A DNA stretch of 64,000 bases from NCBI GenBank assembly GCA_014240275.1, contig JAAZXH010000016.1:1-64000 (forward strand). Direction: 5' to 3'. This DNA comes from Candidatus Peregrinibacteria bacterium (lineage in GTDB: Bacteria > Patescibacteriota > Gracilibacteria > UBA1369 > GCA-2718715). The position numbers were made by a program, and so were the translations under genes. Of the stretch, positions 17,660-26,264 are shown one piece after another. Numbering within the stretch: the first letter of the stretch is position 1; every line of letters starts with the position of its first letter. Below the pieces are notes generated by a model. That model had not been told where the DNA came from. It did no database searches and saw only the letters and a program-made list of their open reading frames with translations.

Positions 17660-18868
17660 TTATTTATTAAATTGAGCCTTAGATAAAAATCCAAATTTTT
17701 TAATATCAGCAATTGAAATATCCATCAAACCCTTAGGAAATTCTAAAGATTCATCCGGATTTAAAATCGCATCATATTGTGTGAAAAATTCAGTATTCAC
17801 AGAAAATTGAACTGTCTTTTGAGCCTCCTTTAATTGAGTTCTCAATACATTAGTTTCACTGATCAACACACCTCTTTGTTCAGAGCTTAATGTTGGATTA
17901 CGGAATTCCGATTGAGTTGCTTTTACAAGATTAAATAAACCAAGAGATTCATTCAAAGCAGGCTCAAATAGAACATTTTGACTAGGCTGTAAAAACTCAA
18001 ACTCAGAAAACGGCACATAAACACAATTTAAAGTCTCTGGTAAATCAAACTCAGCTGCTAAGAAAGAATAAGCTGACTGTAAAAACCCTAAGTTTTTCTT
18101 ATTCTTAACGTACTTATACATAGAAGGACCAGACAAAATAAGAACATCATCATTTAGATCTCCAACAAATCCAAATGAATCCTTCCTATTATATAAAACC
18201 TGAACAATATCAGCTAAAACATTAACCATATTAGCAACCTGCACACCAGAAAAATCAATCGTAACACCCTCTTTAATACCATCAATTAATTCTTGAAAAT
18301 ACGTAAGATAAGATTGAATTTGCTTGGTATCCTGATTTACACTCACACGCTGCATTTGACCGTCTGAATCAACTTGTCTATCAAAGATAGTAAGGTCAAA
18401 CTTACTAAAATCGTGAGTAATCAACGTTCCCAAAAATCGATTCGCAAAATCATTATCTTACAAATACAATGCTTCTTGAGCAAATTGAAAATTATCTCTC
18501 TGCACTTTCTTTAAAGACTTATAAATCATTTGACTAGGGGTCAAAAGTTCACCCAGATCAAATCTTTCAGCAATAGCATCAACATCAAGACCAGTAGCAA
18601 AAGTACTATATGGAGTTAAAACAGGATCAGTCTGCTCAACTATCTTAAGCTCTGTTCCTTCAACTATCAATAAATCAGGCTTATCAAGAACATCACGAAT
18701 AATTTGATTCGTAAAGACAGTTCTCGACTTTGCTCCAATAAACGGTAGCATTAATTCATTCAACCTTCGATTACCGGCATGTGGAGTCATAAATAGACCA
18801 CTACCATTGTTCGTATAATCTTTTAACATGTTTAAGGAATAATTATCCCCAGTTTTTATTTGTAACAT
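17660..18868 (-). pseudogene. Unknown protein with an in-frame TAA at codon 137
   Basis: From ATG 18868 the frame runs 136 codons to TAA (18460-18458) and then stays open in the same frame to 17660, 403 codons in all. Sequence flanking the stop (QEALYL, stop, DNDFANRF) reads as continuous soluble protein. No family is recognised; the N-terminal part has a MTPHAGNRRLNELMLPFIGA stretch and the rest is a mixed alpha/beta protein without signal or membrane helices. It leads the operon with dapF and the VanX-like gene, so a real stop would also threaten expression downstream by polarity. A long leader with a terminator-like hairpin precedes it. Nonsense mutation, readthrough and sequence error all remain possible. 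Confidence 0.65.
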
Positions 18869-18879
18869 AATACAAAATT

Positions 18880-18911
18880 AAATAATAAAAAATTCGCATT
18901 TAAATGCGAAT
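18880..18911 (-). promoter_or_regulatory. Attenuator-like palindrome and T-tract in the operon leader
   Basis: On the minus strand ATTCGCATTT is followed directly by AAATGCGAAT (18911-18892), then TTTTTATTATTT, just upstream of the ATG at 18868. This resembles a weak intrinsic terminator in a 5' leader of about 150 bases. An earlier leader segment (18947-18938) is complementary to the first arm and could form an alternative structure. Read as DNA, the perfect 20-bp palindrome could instead be an operator. Confidence 0.5.
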
Positions 18912-19028
18912 CCAATACAAAGCAATAAATTTCAATACGCATTTAAAACACCGTGTTTCCAATCAAACTACGATAATGCCAAAACGTATTTAATAAATTG
19001 ATTTGCATAAAATATAAATTACAACACA

Positions 19029-19056
19029 ACTATAGCAGCTTCACAGACAAAGTCAA
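19029..19056 (-). promoter_or_regulatory. Promoter of the unknown-dapF-vanX operon
   Basis: On the minus strand TTGACT (19056-19051), 16-base spacer, TATAGT (19034-19029). It lies about 160 bases before the ATG at 18868, so the transcript has an unusually long leader for this compact genome. The remaining part of the 270-base gap holds a divergent promoter. Confidence 0.65.
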
Positions 19057-19088
19057 GAAAAAAGACAAATCTGCATAATATTTAAGAC

Positions 19089-19117
19089 TTTACAAATTTA
19101 AAGAAATCAAATAAAAT
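19089..19117 (+). promoter_or_regulatory. Promoter for the 19139 operon
   Basis: TTTACA at 19089-19094, 17-base spacer and TAAAAT at 19112-19117, ending 21 bases before the ATG at 19139. It is divergent from the dapF-operon promoter. Confidence 0.55.
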
Positions 19118-19138
19118 AAAAGTATTAATATCATTATC

Positions 19139-19438
19139 ATGAATATCAAAGTCCTGAAATACCTGATTTATCGTATCAAACAAAGTGTTAAATGCGCTAA
19201 ATGCAATAAAAAGCTTTCAGACAAAGATTTATTTGTAACAGAAGCAGACAGCCAACAAGCAGTAATTGAATGTGTTTGCAGCAAATGTGAAGCTAAATTT
19301 AAAATAGATGCCAAACTCCACAAGTTTCGCCCTCAAAACAATTTAAACTCCCCTCCAGTTAACGACCAAGAAATCAACCAAATGAAAGAATTTTTAAACA
19401 AATTTAACGGAGACTTTAAATCAATTTTTAAAAAATAA
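19139..19438 (+). CDS. Small zinc-ribbon protein
   Basis: A 99-residue protein with two Cys-x2-Cys knuckles, CAKCNKK near residue 19 and CSKCEAK near 48, spaced like a zinc ribbon that would bind one zinc ion. The C-terminal third is polar and helical. No catalytic domain is seen; small zinc ribbons often mediate protein or nucleic acid contacts. It is the first gene of a short operon with a small membrane protein and a PHP-family phosphoesterase. Confidence 0.65.
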   Translation: MNIKVLKYLIYRIKQSVKCAKCNKKLSDKDLFVTEADSQQAVIECVCSKCEAKFKIDAKLHKFRPQNNLNSPPVNDQEINQMKEFLNKFNGDFKSIFKK

Positions 19439-19444
19439 TTTATT

Positions 19445-19663
19445 ATGTTGAAATTTCTTGTTGTCCTACTACTTGCATATGTAATATTCACCAATTTCGC
19501 TGATATTAAAACATACTTCCAAGGCCAAGATCTTTCCATTGAATCTACTACCGAAAGTTTTCAAAAACTTCGTTATTCTGCAGAAGAGAAATACCAACAA
19601 CTACAAGACGCAAAAAAAGAAGTAAAAGAAGCTAAACAAGCAATTGATAACCTAATGGAATGA
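19445..19663 (+). CDS. Small single-helix membrane protein with coiled coil
   Basis: A 72-residue protein: an N-terminal membrane helix (residues 2-17, LKFLVVLLLAYVIFTNFA) followed by a charged region that looks coiled-coil (AEEKYQQLQDAKKEVKEAKQ). The stop is TGA and overlaps the ATG of the next gene by four bases, direct evidence that UGA terminates here. No family is recognised. Confidence 0.6.
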   Translation: MLKFLVVLLLAYVIFTNFADIKTYFQGQDLSIESTTESFQKLRYSAEEKYQQLQDAKKEVKEAKQAIDNLME

Positions 19664-20331
19664 CTTGGTTAAAATCACAATTACACTTACACGTAAAAGG
19701 CGACCCTATTGATAACATTAAATACGAAGCCTCTGAAGCAATTTGGCGTGCCAAACAATTAAACTACGACGTCCTATCGATAACTTGCCATGATAAGTTA
19801 ATTTTTCGTAAAAAAGACCAACAACTAGCAAAACAAAACAACCTACTCCTATTACCTGGAATTGAAAAAACCATCCAAAAAAAACACGTTTTAATAATCA
19901 ATGCTCACCCAGAAAGTGAATTCATTAATAGCTTTGCAGACTTAAAAACCTACAAAAAAGACCACAAACATTCATTAATTATTGCCCCCCATCCATTTCA
20001 TAAACTATCTAATTGCCTTGGATCTAAACTTATTAAACACCATCAACTTTTTGATGCAATTGAACTTTCCTGGTTTAATTCCAAAATTTTTAACTTTAAT
20101 AACAAAGCCAAAAAAATAGCCACAAAACTACAAAAACCAGTAATTGCAACCGGAGACGTACATTTTTTAGATGCCTTAGAATTTGGATATTGCTTTATCA
20201 AACCACGGATCAACAGTATCGAAAGTATAATTGAAGCCATTAAAAATGGTATGGTCTCCAATTACCTACAAACCATGTCTACCTTAGAAATTTTCAAAAA
20301 CTTCAGAAGACTCGAAAAAGAAATCAAATAA
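19660..20331 (+). CDS. PHP-domain phosphoesterase
   Basis: A 223-residue protein with the metal-binding pattern of the PHP superfamily: HLH at residues 8-10, CHD near 46, the Glu of LPGIEKT, APHPFH near 110 and DVHFLD near 167. PHP proteins hydrolyse phosphoesters such as histidinol phosphate or nucleotides, or act as polymerase-linked exonucleases. The compact stand-alone form resembles the YciV/TrpH-type group that degrades short nucleotides, but the substrate cannot be fixed. It overlaps the upstream small membrane protein by four bases. Confidence 0.8.
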   Translation: MTWLKSQLHLHVKGDPIDNIKYEASEAIWRAKQLNYDVLSITCHDKLIFRKKDQQLAKQNNLLLLPGIEKTIQKKHVLIINAHPESEFINSFADLKTYKKDHKHSLIIAPHPFHKLSNCLGSKLIKHHQLFDAIELSWFNSKIFNFNNKAKKIATKLQKPVIATGDVHFLDALEFGYCFIKPRINSIESIIEAIKNGMVSNYLQTMSTLEIFKNFRRLEKEIK

Positions 20332-20390
20332 CAGCTTTGTAAATACAAAAGGCCCAACTTAAGTGTTAAAATAATGGTAAATTCTTCCAT

Positions 20391-21398
20391 ATGCCTCACA
20401 CTAAGTTTTTAGAAAATATCGAACAAAAAGCCAAAGCCAACCCTCAAAAAATAATTTTTCCGGAAGCAGCATTAGATACTAGGGTTTTAAAAGGTGCCAT
20501 CAAAGCTGCCAAACAAGGAATCTGCTATAGTGTTTTAATTGGAGACCCTAATCAGATCCAACAACTATGCTCAGAAAACAACTTATCATTGCCAGACAGC
20601 TGCAACATTATCCCTATCAACACTCAAGATGCTCAAGGGCGTTTTTTAACTGAAACCCTACTAGCAAAAAGAGCCCACAAAGGCCTAAAAGCCAAAGAAG
20701 CAACCGAGTTACTCCAAAACCCACATTACTTTGGAACCCTCTTACTAGCAACAGAAAATGGCCAAGGCATAGTAGCTGGAGCAGTAAGTACCACAGCCGA
20801 AACATTCCGACCGGTTTTTCAAGTCATTAAAACGAAAGAAAAATTTCATCATGCATCTAGCTTCTTTTTTATGATTAAAAATGAACGCATATTATTATTT
20901 GCAGATTGTGCCATTAACATTGAACCAGATAGTCAAACACTGGCCGAAATAGCAATCGACACAGCAGAAACAGCCAAACTCTTTAACATCCAACCAAAAG
21001 TAGCCTTTTTGAGTTTCTCAACCTATGGCTCTGCAAAGGCAGAACCCGTACTAAAAGTACAAGAAGCTTTAAAACTAGCAAAAGCTAAGGCTCCACACCT
21101 TATATTTGATGGAGAAATGCAAGTAGACGCCGCAATTGTTCCAGAAGTTGCTCAACTTAAGTGCCCAAAATCTAATTTAAAAGGTGATGCGAATGTACTG
21201 ATTTTTCCAGACTTACAAAGTGGCAATATTGCATACAAGCTAGTACAAAGACTTGGTAAATTTCAAGCTATCGGACCTATCGTTCAAGGTTTACGAAAAC
21301 CAGTAAACGACCTTTCTCGCGGGTGCTCAGTAGAAGATATTATACAAATCACCGCGATCACAAGCCTTCAAGCACAAAATTTAGCCTTTGGAATATGA
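20391..21398 (+). CDS. pta: Phosphate acetyltransferase
   Basis: A 335-residue phosphotransacetylase that interconverts acetyl-CoA and acetyl phosphate. The C-terminal signature is intact: AIGPIVQGLRKPVNDLSRGC followed by SVEDII. Length fits the short bacterial form without the N-terminal DRTGG domain. It ends in TGA overlapping the ATG of ackA by four bases, so the two enzymes of the acetate pathway are coupled. With ackA it allows ATP formation from acetyl-CoA, a plausible main energy route in a fermenting Patescibacterium. Confidence 0.95.
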   Translation: MPHTKFLENIEQKAKANPQKIIFPEAALDTRVLKGAIKAAKQGICYSVLIGDPNQIQQLCSENNLSLPDSCNIIPINTQDAQGRFLTETLLAKRAHKGLKAKEATELLQNPHYFGTLLLATENGQGIVAGAVSTTAETFRPVFQVIKTKEKFHHASSFFFMIKNERILLFADCAINIEPDSQTLAEIAIDTAETAKLFNIQPKVAFLSFSTYGSAKAEPVLKVQEALKLAKAKAPHLIFDGEMQVDAAIVPEVAQLKCPKSNLKGDANVLIFPDLQSGNIAYKLVQRLGKFQAIGPIVQGLRKPVNDLSRGCSVEDIIQITAITSLQAQNLAFGI

Positions 21399-22405
21399 CA
21401 CAAATTTTTACCCTCAATATCGGATCCTCCACCGTTAAATTAGATTTATTTGATGACTCACTGAAAAAACTTAAATCCGAAAGCTATTATCACGAAAATC
21501 AGTGGGAGAAACTCAAAAGCAAAATTGAAAATTTTTTAAATCAACATGATTTATCCAACATAGTAACCGCCCACCGAGTCGTACATGGAGGCCAATATTT
21601 TAAAACCGGCACTGCTATCAACCAAGAAACTCAAGATAAAATCAAAGAACTTATTCCACTAGCTCCACTGCATCAACCATACAATCTCAAAGGCATAGAA
21701 ATCTGCCAAAACATTGGTATCCAAAACCAATATGCATGCTTCGACACAGCTGCCTTTAACCAAATACCAGCGGAAAAATCCACTATCTTAGTACCAACAG
21801 AAAATATCCGTAAATATGGTTTTCACGGATTAAACCACGCCTACCTACTACAATCCATGCAAGACAAACTCCAAAAAGAAAAGTTAAATGGAATCCAAAT
21901 TCATCTTGGAAACGGCTGTAGTCTGGCCCAAATACACAATGGGAAAATCACAGACACTAGCATGAGCTACACTCCCCTTGCGGGAATCTCAATGTTTAGT
22001 CGTCCTGGAGACCTAGACCCAGGCATCATTCTAAAAATAGTTGAGCAGCATGGGTTAGAAAAAAGTACAGACATACTCAATAAACAATCTGGAATCAAAG
22101 CCTTAGTTCCAAGTGCTAAAAATATCAAGGAAGCCTTCGAACTACAAAGCAAAGACCCACAGGCCAAACTAGCCCTAAATGTATGGTATGAATCCATATG
22201 CAAATACCTAAGTTTTTATGCCTGCCAACTACCAAAAATAGACTATTTAGTTTTCTCCGGAGGTGTAAGCGAACATAACTCAGAAATAGTCCAAACCATT
22301 ATCGACAAACTACCTCTTCTACAAAACAGCTTACCTAAACATAAAATCATAGCCGGAAATGAAAGCCTATATATGGCCCAAGAAATAAACAATTTAATTC
22401 AATAA
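21395..22405 (+). CDS. ackA: Acetate kinase, short form
   Basis: I chose ATG 21395 (MTQIFTLNIGSSTVKLDLF), which overlaps the pta stop; the longer frame from 21323 would start inside pta. The 336-residue kinase forms ATP and acetate from acetyl phosphate. Family motifs are present: NIGSSTVK (8-15), HRVVHGG, FDTAAFN, YGFHGLNHAY, HLGNGCS, and DTSMSYTPLAGISMFSRPG with the conserved Arg. It is about 60 residues shorter than the usual 400, with trimmed segments in both lobes. The GFHGTSH motif reads GFHGLNH, a small departure. Confidence 0.9.
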   Translation: MTQIFTLNIGSSTVKLDLFDDSLKKLKSESYYHENQWEKLKSKIENFLNQHDLSNIVTAHRVVHGGQYFKTGTAINQETQDKIKELIPLAPLHQPYNLKGIEICQNIGIQNQYACFDTAAFNQIPAEKSTILVPTENIRKYGFHGLNHAYLLQSMQDKLQKEKLNGIQIHLGNGCSLAQIHNGKITDTSMSYTPLAGISMFSRPGDLDPGIILKIVEQHGLEKSTDILNKQSGIKALVPSAKNIKEAFELQSKDPQAKLALNVWYESICKYLSFYACQLPKIDYLVFSGGVSEHNSEIVQTIIDKLPLLQNSLPKHKIIAGNESLYMAQEINNLIQ

Positions 22406-22407
22406 TT

Positions 22408-23880
22408 ATGTCATTTAAAGTACACCTCTTAAATCTTGATATTGCATTTCAACACATCTGCCATATCAATAGTAAACTAGCTAATAAACTCAACCTTGAA
22501 AAAGGTGAATTTGCTCAAATGCATCATAAAGGAAAAAACCTTGGCATCACAATTATCATAGACGAAAACATCTCAGACGAAACAGTAGGAATTCTACCAA
22601 ACACGGCGGATGACCTAAAGATTAAAGCTTCAGATAAAATTCAACTTGGAACCTTAAAAACCAGCCCTTCTATCAAATACATCAAAGAAAAACTAGATGG
22701 TAAACCACTAAATGCGGAACAAATCAACAAAATCATTTATGATGTAGTCCACGACAACCTTGATAAACCTACCCAAGCTTACTTTATTGCCGGCTGCTAC
22801 ACTCACCAACTCAATGACCAAGAAACTGCAGACCTCACTAAAGCCATAGTAGCTAACGGACAAAGACTTAAACAGATTCCAAATGAAATCATTATTGATA
22901 AACATTGTATTGGTGGAGTTCCAGGCAACAGAACCACCATGTTAATTGTACCTATTATTGCAGCTGCTGGACTTAAAATCCCAAAAACTTCCTCACGCAG
23001 CATTACCTCACCTGCTGGAACAGCCGACACCATGGAATGCATCTGTAATGTTACAGTTGAAGCTAAAGATTTAAATAAAATCCTTGCCAAAGCCAATGGT
23101 TTTATCGCCTGGGGCGGTGGTGTTGATATTGCCGCAGCTGACGATAAACTCATTCAACTTCGAAGACGAATTGGCTTAGATCCAGAAGGCATGATGCTAG
23201 CTTCAATTATGGCCAAAAAATTTGCAGCTGGTTCGAAAATAGTTCTAATAGATATTCCAGTAGGACCAAACGCCAAAGTCAAAGACCTACCACACGCCCT
23301 TAATCTAAAACAACGGTTTGAAAATATTGGCAAACTCCTTGAAATGCAAGTTAACGTGATAATCACAGATGGATCAGCTCCAATCGGGCACGGTATTGGA
23401 CCAGCCCTGGAAGCCATTGATATTATGCAGGTTCTTGAAAATGACCCTAAGGCACCACAAGATCTTAAAGAAAAATCGCTCAAACTTTCTGGAATACTAC
23501 TAGAAATGTCAGGAAAAGCCGACCTAGACCAAGGATACAATATGGCCAAAGAAATTCTTGAAAGCCAAAAAGCGCTTCACAAAATGCAAGAAATCATTGA
23601 GCTCCAAGGCAAAAACCAAGAAATAACTCCCCCAGGTAAAAATAACCAAACCATTGTCGCAGATCAAACTGGAATCATTTCAGCAATCAATATTAAAAAA
23701 ATTGCCTTTACAGCTCGTATGCTGGGTTGTCCATTCGACAAAGGCGCAGGACTCTTTATGCATGTAAAACCAGGCCAACAAATCCAAAAAAATGATCCAC
23801 TAGTAACTCTCTATTCCGAAGACGCACCAAAACTCGAAAAAACTCTTGAAAATCTAGACCTAGGTATTACTATTCAATAA
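22408..23880 (+). CDS. deoA: AMP phosphorylase (archaeal-type thymidine phosphorylase family)
   Basis: A 490-residue nucleoside/nucleotide phosphorylase. The N-terminal extension of about 85 residues before the thymidine-phosphorylase core is typical of the archaeal AMP phosphorylase group, which converts AMP and phosphate to adenine and ribose 1,5-bisphosphate. The core has the phosphate-binding stretch HCIGGVPGNRTT near 167, SRSITSPAGTADTMEC near 195 and WGGGVDIAAADDK near 237. In archaea and several Patescibacteria the product feeds an isomerase and a form II/III RuBisCO; neither is in this window. It starts 2 bases after ackA, linking AMP salvage to the acetate module. Confidence 0.88.
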   Translation: MSFKVHLLNLDIAFQHICHINSKLANKLNLEKGEFAQMHHKGKNLGITIIIDENISDETVGILPNTADDLKIKASDKIQLGTLKTSPSIKYIKEKLDGKPLNAEQINKIIYDVVHDNLDKPTQAYFIAGCYTHQLNDQETADLTKAIVANGQRLKQIPNEIIIDKHCIGGVPGNRTTMLIVPIIAAAGLKIPKTSSRSITSPAGTADTMECICNVTVEAKDLNKILAKANGFIAWGGGVDIAAADDKLIQLRRRIGLDPEGMMLASIMAKKFAAGSKIVLIDIPVGPNAKVKDLPHALNLKQRFENIGKLLEMQVNVIITDGSAPIGHGIGPALEAIDIMQVLENDPKAPQDLKEKSLKLSGILLEMSGKADLDQGYNMAKEILESQKALHKMQEIIELQGKNQEITPPGKNNQTIVADQTGIISAINIKKIAFTARMLGCPFDKGAGLFMHVKPGQQIQKNDPLVTLYSEDAPKLEKTLENLDLGITIQ

Positions 23881-23883
23881 ATC

Positions 23884-25686
23884 CTAATCAATAAATTTTA
23901 AAGGCACCTGCCAAACTTGTTTTTTAGAAGCAACATATAAAACCTTTTGATTATAATCTACAAACATATGCTCAAGAGCATCTGGTAAATCAAATAAATA
24001 TTGCCTGTCATACTCTAAATTACCAGTAGGATCCTTATAATATTGAACAATCCGATTTTTATTAGACTCGAGCACATATAAAAAAGAATGATCTAAAGAA
24101 GTATAAATTGAATCAATTGCTTCAACTTTATCTAAAGGTTGAGTTTTAATGCGAAAAGTCGTATCTAACTTCCCCTTATAAAGCTTAGCAATAGAACCAT
24201 CATCTAAACCTAAGTAGACAGCACCATCAATTGTAAAATCAGCAATTTTTTGTAACAAAACCTCATCTAAATTAGCTAGATATTTAGTAAAAGAAGACAA
24301 ACCATTACTGAGCAGATTAGCCTTATAAAGCTGATTGTCTTCGCGACTTAATATATATACCCGCGACCCATAAACCAAGATTCGATCTACATCAAAATCA
24401 AAATCAGGAGCCACAAGATTACGTAATACTAAAGAATTCAAACCAAAAGATTGAAATTTATCTCCATTATAAAGCAACAAAGAAGCTGCTCTATCATTTA
24501 AGGTAACATTTAAAAGACTTTTATTAAATTCAAATTGCTTTTCTGGAAACAAGCCCGGCAAGCTCTTATACACTGCTTTATCTGTAACACTTAAAAAATC
24601 GTCACCATTTTTTAAAACAGATTTTAATTTTGGAAAAGTCTCTACTTCAAAAACGTTCATCACCACAGTTGGATCAACTTTTTGCACATTATCTAATTTA
24701 GACTTTATCTCAACTATAGCTTGTTTTTGTAATTTAGCCTGCTTTAACAAAACTTTAGCATCTACTATTTCCTTCAACTTATCTTCTGCAGCAGATAAAA
24801 TAAACAAGACTCTTTTTTTGTCTGGCTCAACTTTAGCATTATTAACAATACCAGCAACTTCGTCTAACATATCTTGATACTGGCCTAAACTCTTGTCTTG
24901 TATCACAGAATTATAAGAAAAATATCCAGCAAAACCACCAACCATGATCAAAACTAACAAAACTCCTAATATAAATTTTGGTTCTTTAAAATTTAATGAT
25001 TTTAAACTTGGCATAACAAACTTATCAGCTACTTCTGGTACATAACTTTTCATTTGAATTTTAGTTTTCATTATAGCTAAATCGTTGTGCTTAATGAAAT
25101 CTAAAACAATTTTTTCATCCAACAACATATCTTTTTGCAGAAGATCTAACCAACGCGACAAATCATGAAATTTAGTTAAACGGCGCGAAGTCAAAACAAT
25201 CTGATCAGAATATTTATAAGTACCAGATACAATTTCTGAAAAACCAACAGCTGTTTGTGCTTTAGAACTTTCATCTATCATTTCAGAAACTGCGATTAAT
25301 TGCCTTTGCCTCCATATATAAACAGCTGCTTGATTATATTTAGAGATATAAATCTTTTTTGGATCAACATAAACCAAGGCTAAATGTAAATCCTCCAAAT
25401 TTAACCCTAAAGACTCTGGCAGTTCTAAAAAAGCCTCATTTAACTGTTGTAAAGCTGCTTGCATAGTACTTAATGAGTCAGACTTCACATCATGAAAAAA
25501 TGCTTTGCGTAAATTCATTACACAAACATCTAAAACAGTTTCAAAATCAATTTCATTGGCTACTTCGATAAGTATTCCAAAACCAGTACCTAAATCATCA
25601 TTATAAAGCCAAACTGACTCATATAAAACTTCTGAATCTGGATTCTTATATTCAAAAAATTGATTGTTTGCAAATTCAAAATGCAT
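23884..25686 (-). CDS. Membrane-anchored PP2C-like phosphatase with C-terminal propeller-like region
   Basis: A 600-residue protein. The N-terminal 200 residues resemble a PP2C/SpoIIE-type serine/threonine phosphatase fold (LGTGFGILIEVANE, then ALVYVDPKKIYISKYNQAAVYIWR and YKYSDQIVLTSRRLT), though metal-binding Asp residues are not all obvious, so activity is uncertain. One membrane helix lies near 240-262 (FILGVLLVLIMVGGFAGYF). The exterior part has a coiled coil and then repeated strands (SRVYILSREDNQLYKANL) like a beta-propeller sensor. Such proteins are common in Patescibacteria. It stands alone on the minus strand, convergent with deoA by only three bases. Confidence 0.65.
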   Translation of the reverse strand: MHFEFANNQFFEYKNPDSEVLYESVWLYNDDLGTGFGILIEVANEIDFETVLDVCVMNLRKAFFHDVKSDSLSTMQAALQQLNEAFLELPESLGLNLEDLHLALVYVDPKKIYISKYNQAAVYIWRQRQLIAVSEMIDESSKAQTAVGFSEIVSGTYKYSDQIVLTSRRLTKFHDLSRWLDLLQKDMLLDEKIVLDFIKHNDLAIMKTKIQMKSYVPEVADKFVMPSLKSLNFKEPKFILGVLLVLIMVGGFAGYFSYNSVIQDKSLGQYQDMLDEVAGIVNNAKVEPDKKRVLFILSAAEDKLKEIVDAKVLLKQAKLQKQAIVEIKSKLDNVQKVDPTVVMNVFEVETFPKLKSVLKNGDDFLSVTDKAVYKSLPGLFPEKQFEFNKSLLNVTLNDRAASLLLYNGDKFQSFGLNSLVLRNLVAPDFDFDVDRILVYGSRVYILSREDNQLYKANLLSNGLSSFTKYLANLDEVLLQKIADFTIDGAVYLGLDDGSIAKLYKGKLDTTFRIKTQPLDKVEAIDSIYTSLDHSFLYVLESNKNRIVQYYKDPTGNLEYDRQYLFDLPDALEHMFVDYNQKVLYVASKKQVWQVPLKFID

Positions 25687-25739
25687 AAAAAAGTACTAAT
25701 TCTTTCCTATTATAATACAAAAAGTACAAAAACGGGCCG

Positions 25740-25755
25740 GCTTTTTTAAAAAAGC
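25740..25755. promoter_or_regulatory. 16-bp perfect palindrome before the rpmH promoter
   Basis: GCTTTTTTAAAAAAGC lies just upstream of the rpmH -35 box and downstream of nothing on the plus strand. It might be a binding site or simply an A/T-rich chance palindrome. Confidence 0.3.
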
Positions 25756-25756
25756 T

Positions 25757-25785
25757 TTGACTTACTTAAAAAATATATATAGAAT
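25757..25785 (+). promoter_or_regulatory. Promoter of the rpmH-rnpA-yidC-jag operon
   Basis: TTGACT at 25757-25762, 17-base spacer and TAGAAT at 25780-25785, 23 bases before the rpmH ATG. Confidence 0.7.
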
Positions 25786-25808
25786 CAGATGGCAGTTTAA
25801 TTGAAAGT

Positions 25809-25937
25809 ATGTTAAGTAAACCAAACAAACGTAGACGCGCAAGAAGACATGGATTCCTAGGAAGAATGGCAACTGTAGGAGGTAAACGCGTAATCAAAGC
25901 TCGTCGCTCTAAAGGTAGACACAGACTAGCAGTATAA
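25809..25937 (+). CDS. rpmH: Ribosomal protein bL34
   Basis: A 42-residue, extremely basic protein, [16 protein letters not shown] followed by [17 protein letters not shown], an unmistakable bL34 sequence (only slightly shorter than the usual 44-46). It is a structural protein of the large ribosomal subunit. Its stop shares one base with the ATG of rnpA (TAATG), a coupling seen in many bacteria. Confidence 0.97.
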   Translation: MLSKPNKRRRARRHGFLGRMATVGGKRVIKARRSKGRHRLAV

Positions 25938-26251
25938 TGCTAGCCTCAAAATACCGCCTAAAAAGATCGGAAGTATCCAAGCTCGCAAAATGCGAGCATT
26001 TTTGTCGTAAAGATCAGTTTTTAATTAAATTTCAAGACAACCAAAAGTCAAATTGTCGAATTAGCATTGCCATATCCAGAAAAATCAAACTCCCTAATGC
26101 AAAAAAAGGCCAACTAAGACGAAAAATCAAAGCTCAATTTCTAAAAGTTAAAAATAAAGATAGAAAACACTTGGATTTTTTAATCATTTTGTTACAATTT
26201 AAACAAGGAGATAATTTTTTAAATCTCCCTCAAATTCTTTCAGAAATCTAA
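25937..26251 (+). CDS. rnpA: Ribonuclease P protein component
   Basis: A 104-residue basic protein in the conserved rpmH-rnpA-yidC order. It assists the RNase P RNA in trimming tRNA 5' leaders. The N-terminal LKRSEVSKLAKCEHF region and the basic helix ISRKIKLPNAKKGQLRRKIK fit the family. The usual RNR motif (for example NRxxRxxRE) is degenerate here, reading KKGQLRRKIK, so identification leans on position, size and charge. The start overlaps the rpmH stop by one base. Confidence 0.88.
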   Translation: MLASKYRLKRSEVSKLAKCEHFCRKDQFLIKFQDNQKSNCRISIAISRKIKLPNAKKGQLRRKIKAQFLKVKNKDRKHLDFLIILLQFKQGDNFLNLPQILSEI

Positions 26252-26264
26252 AAAACTAACAAAC

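Noticed and set aside
25687..25808. Possible replication origin near rpmH-rnpA-yidC-jag
   Set aside because: No dnaA gene and no TTATCCACA-like DnaA boxes are seen in the gap; it holds only a promoter and an A/T palindrome.
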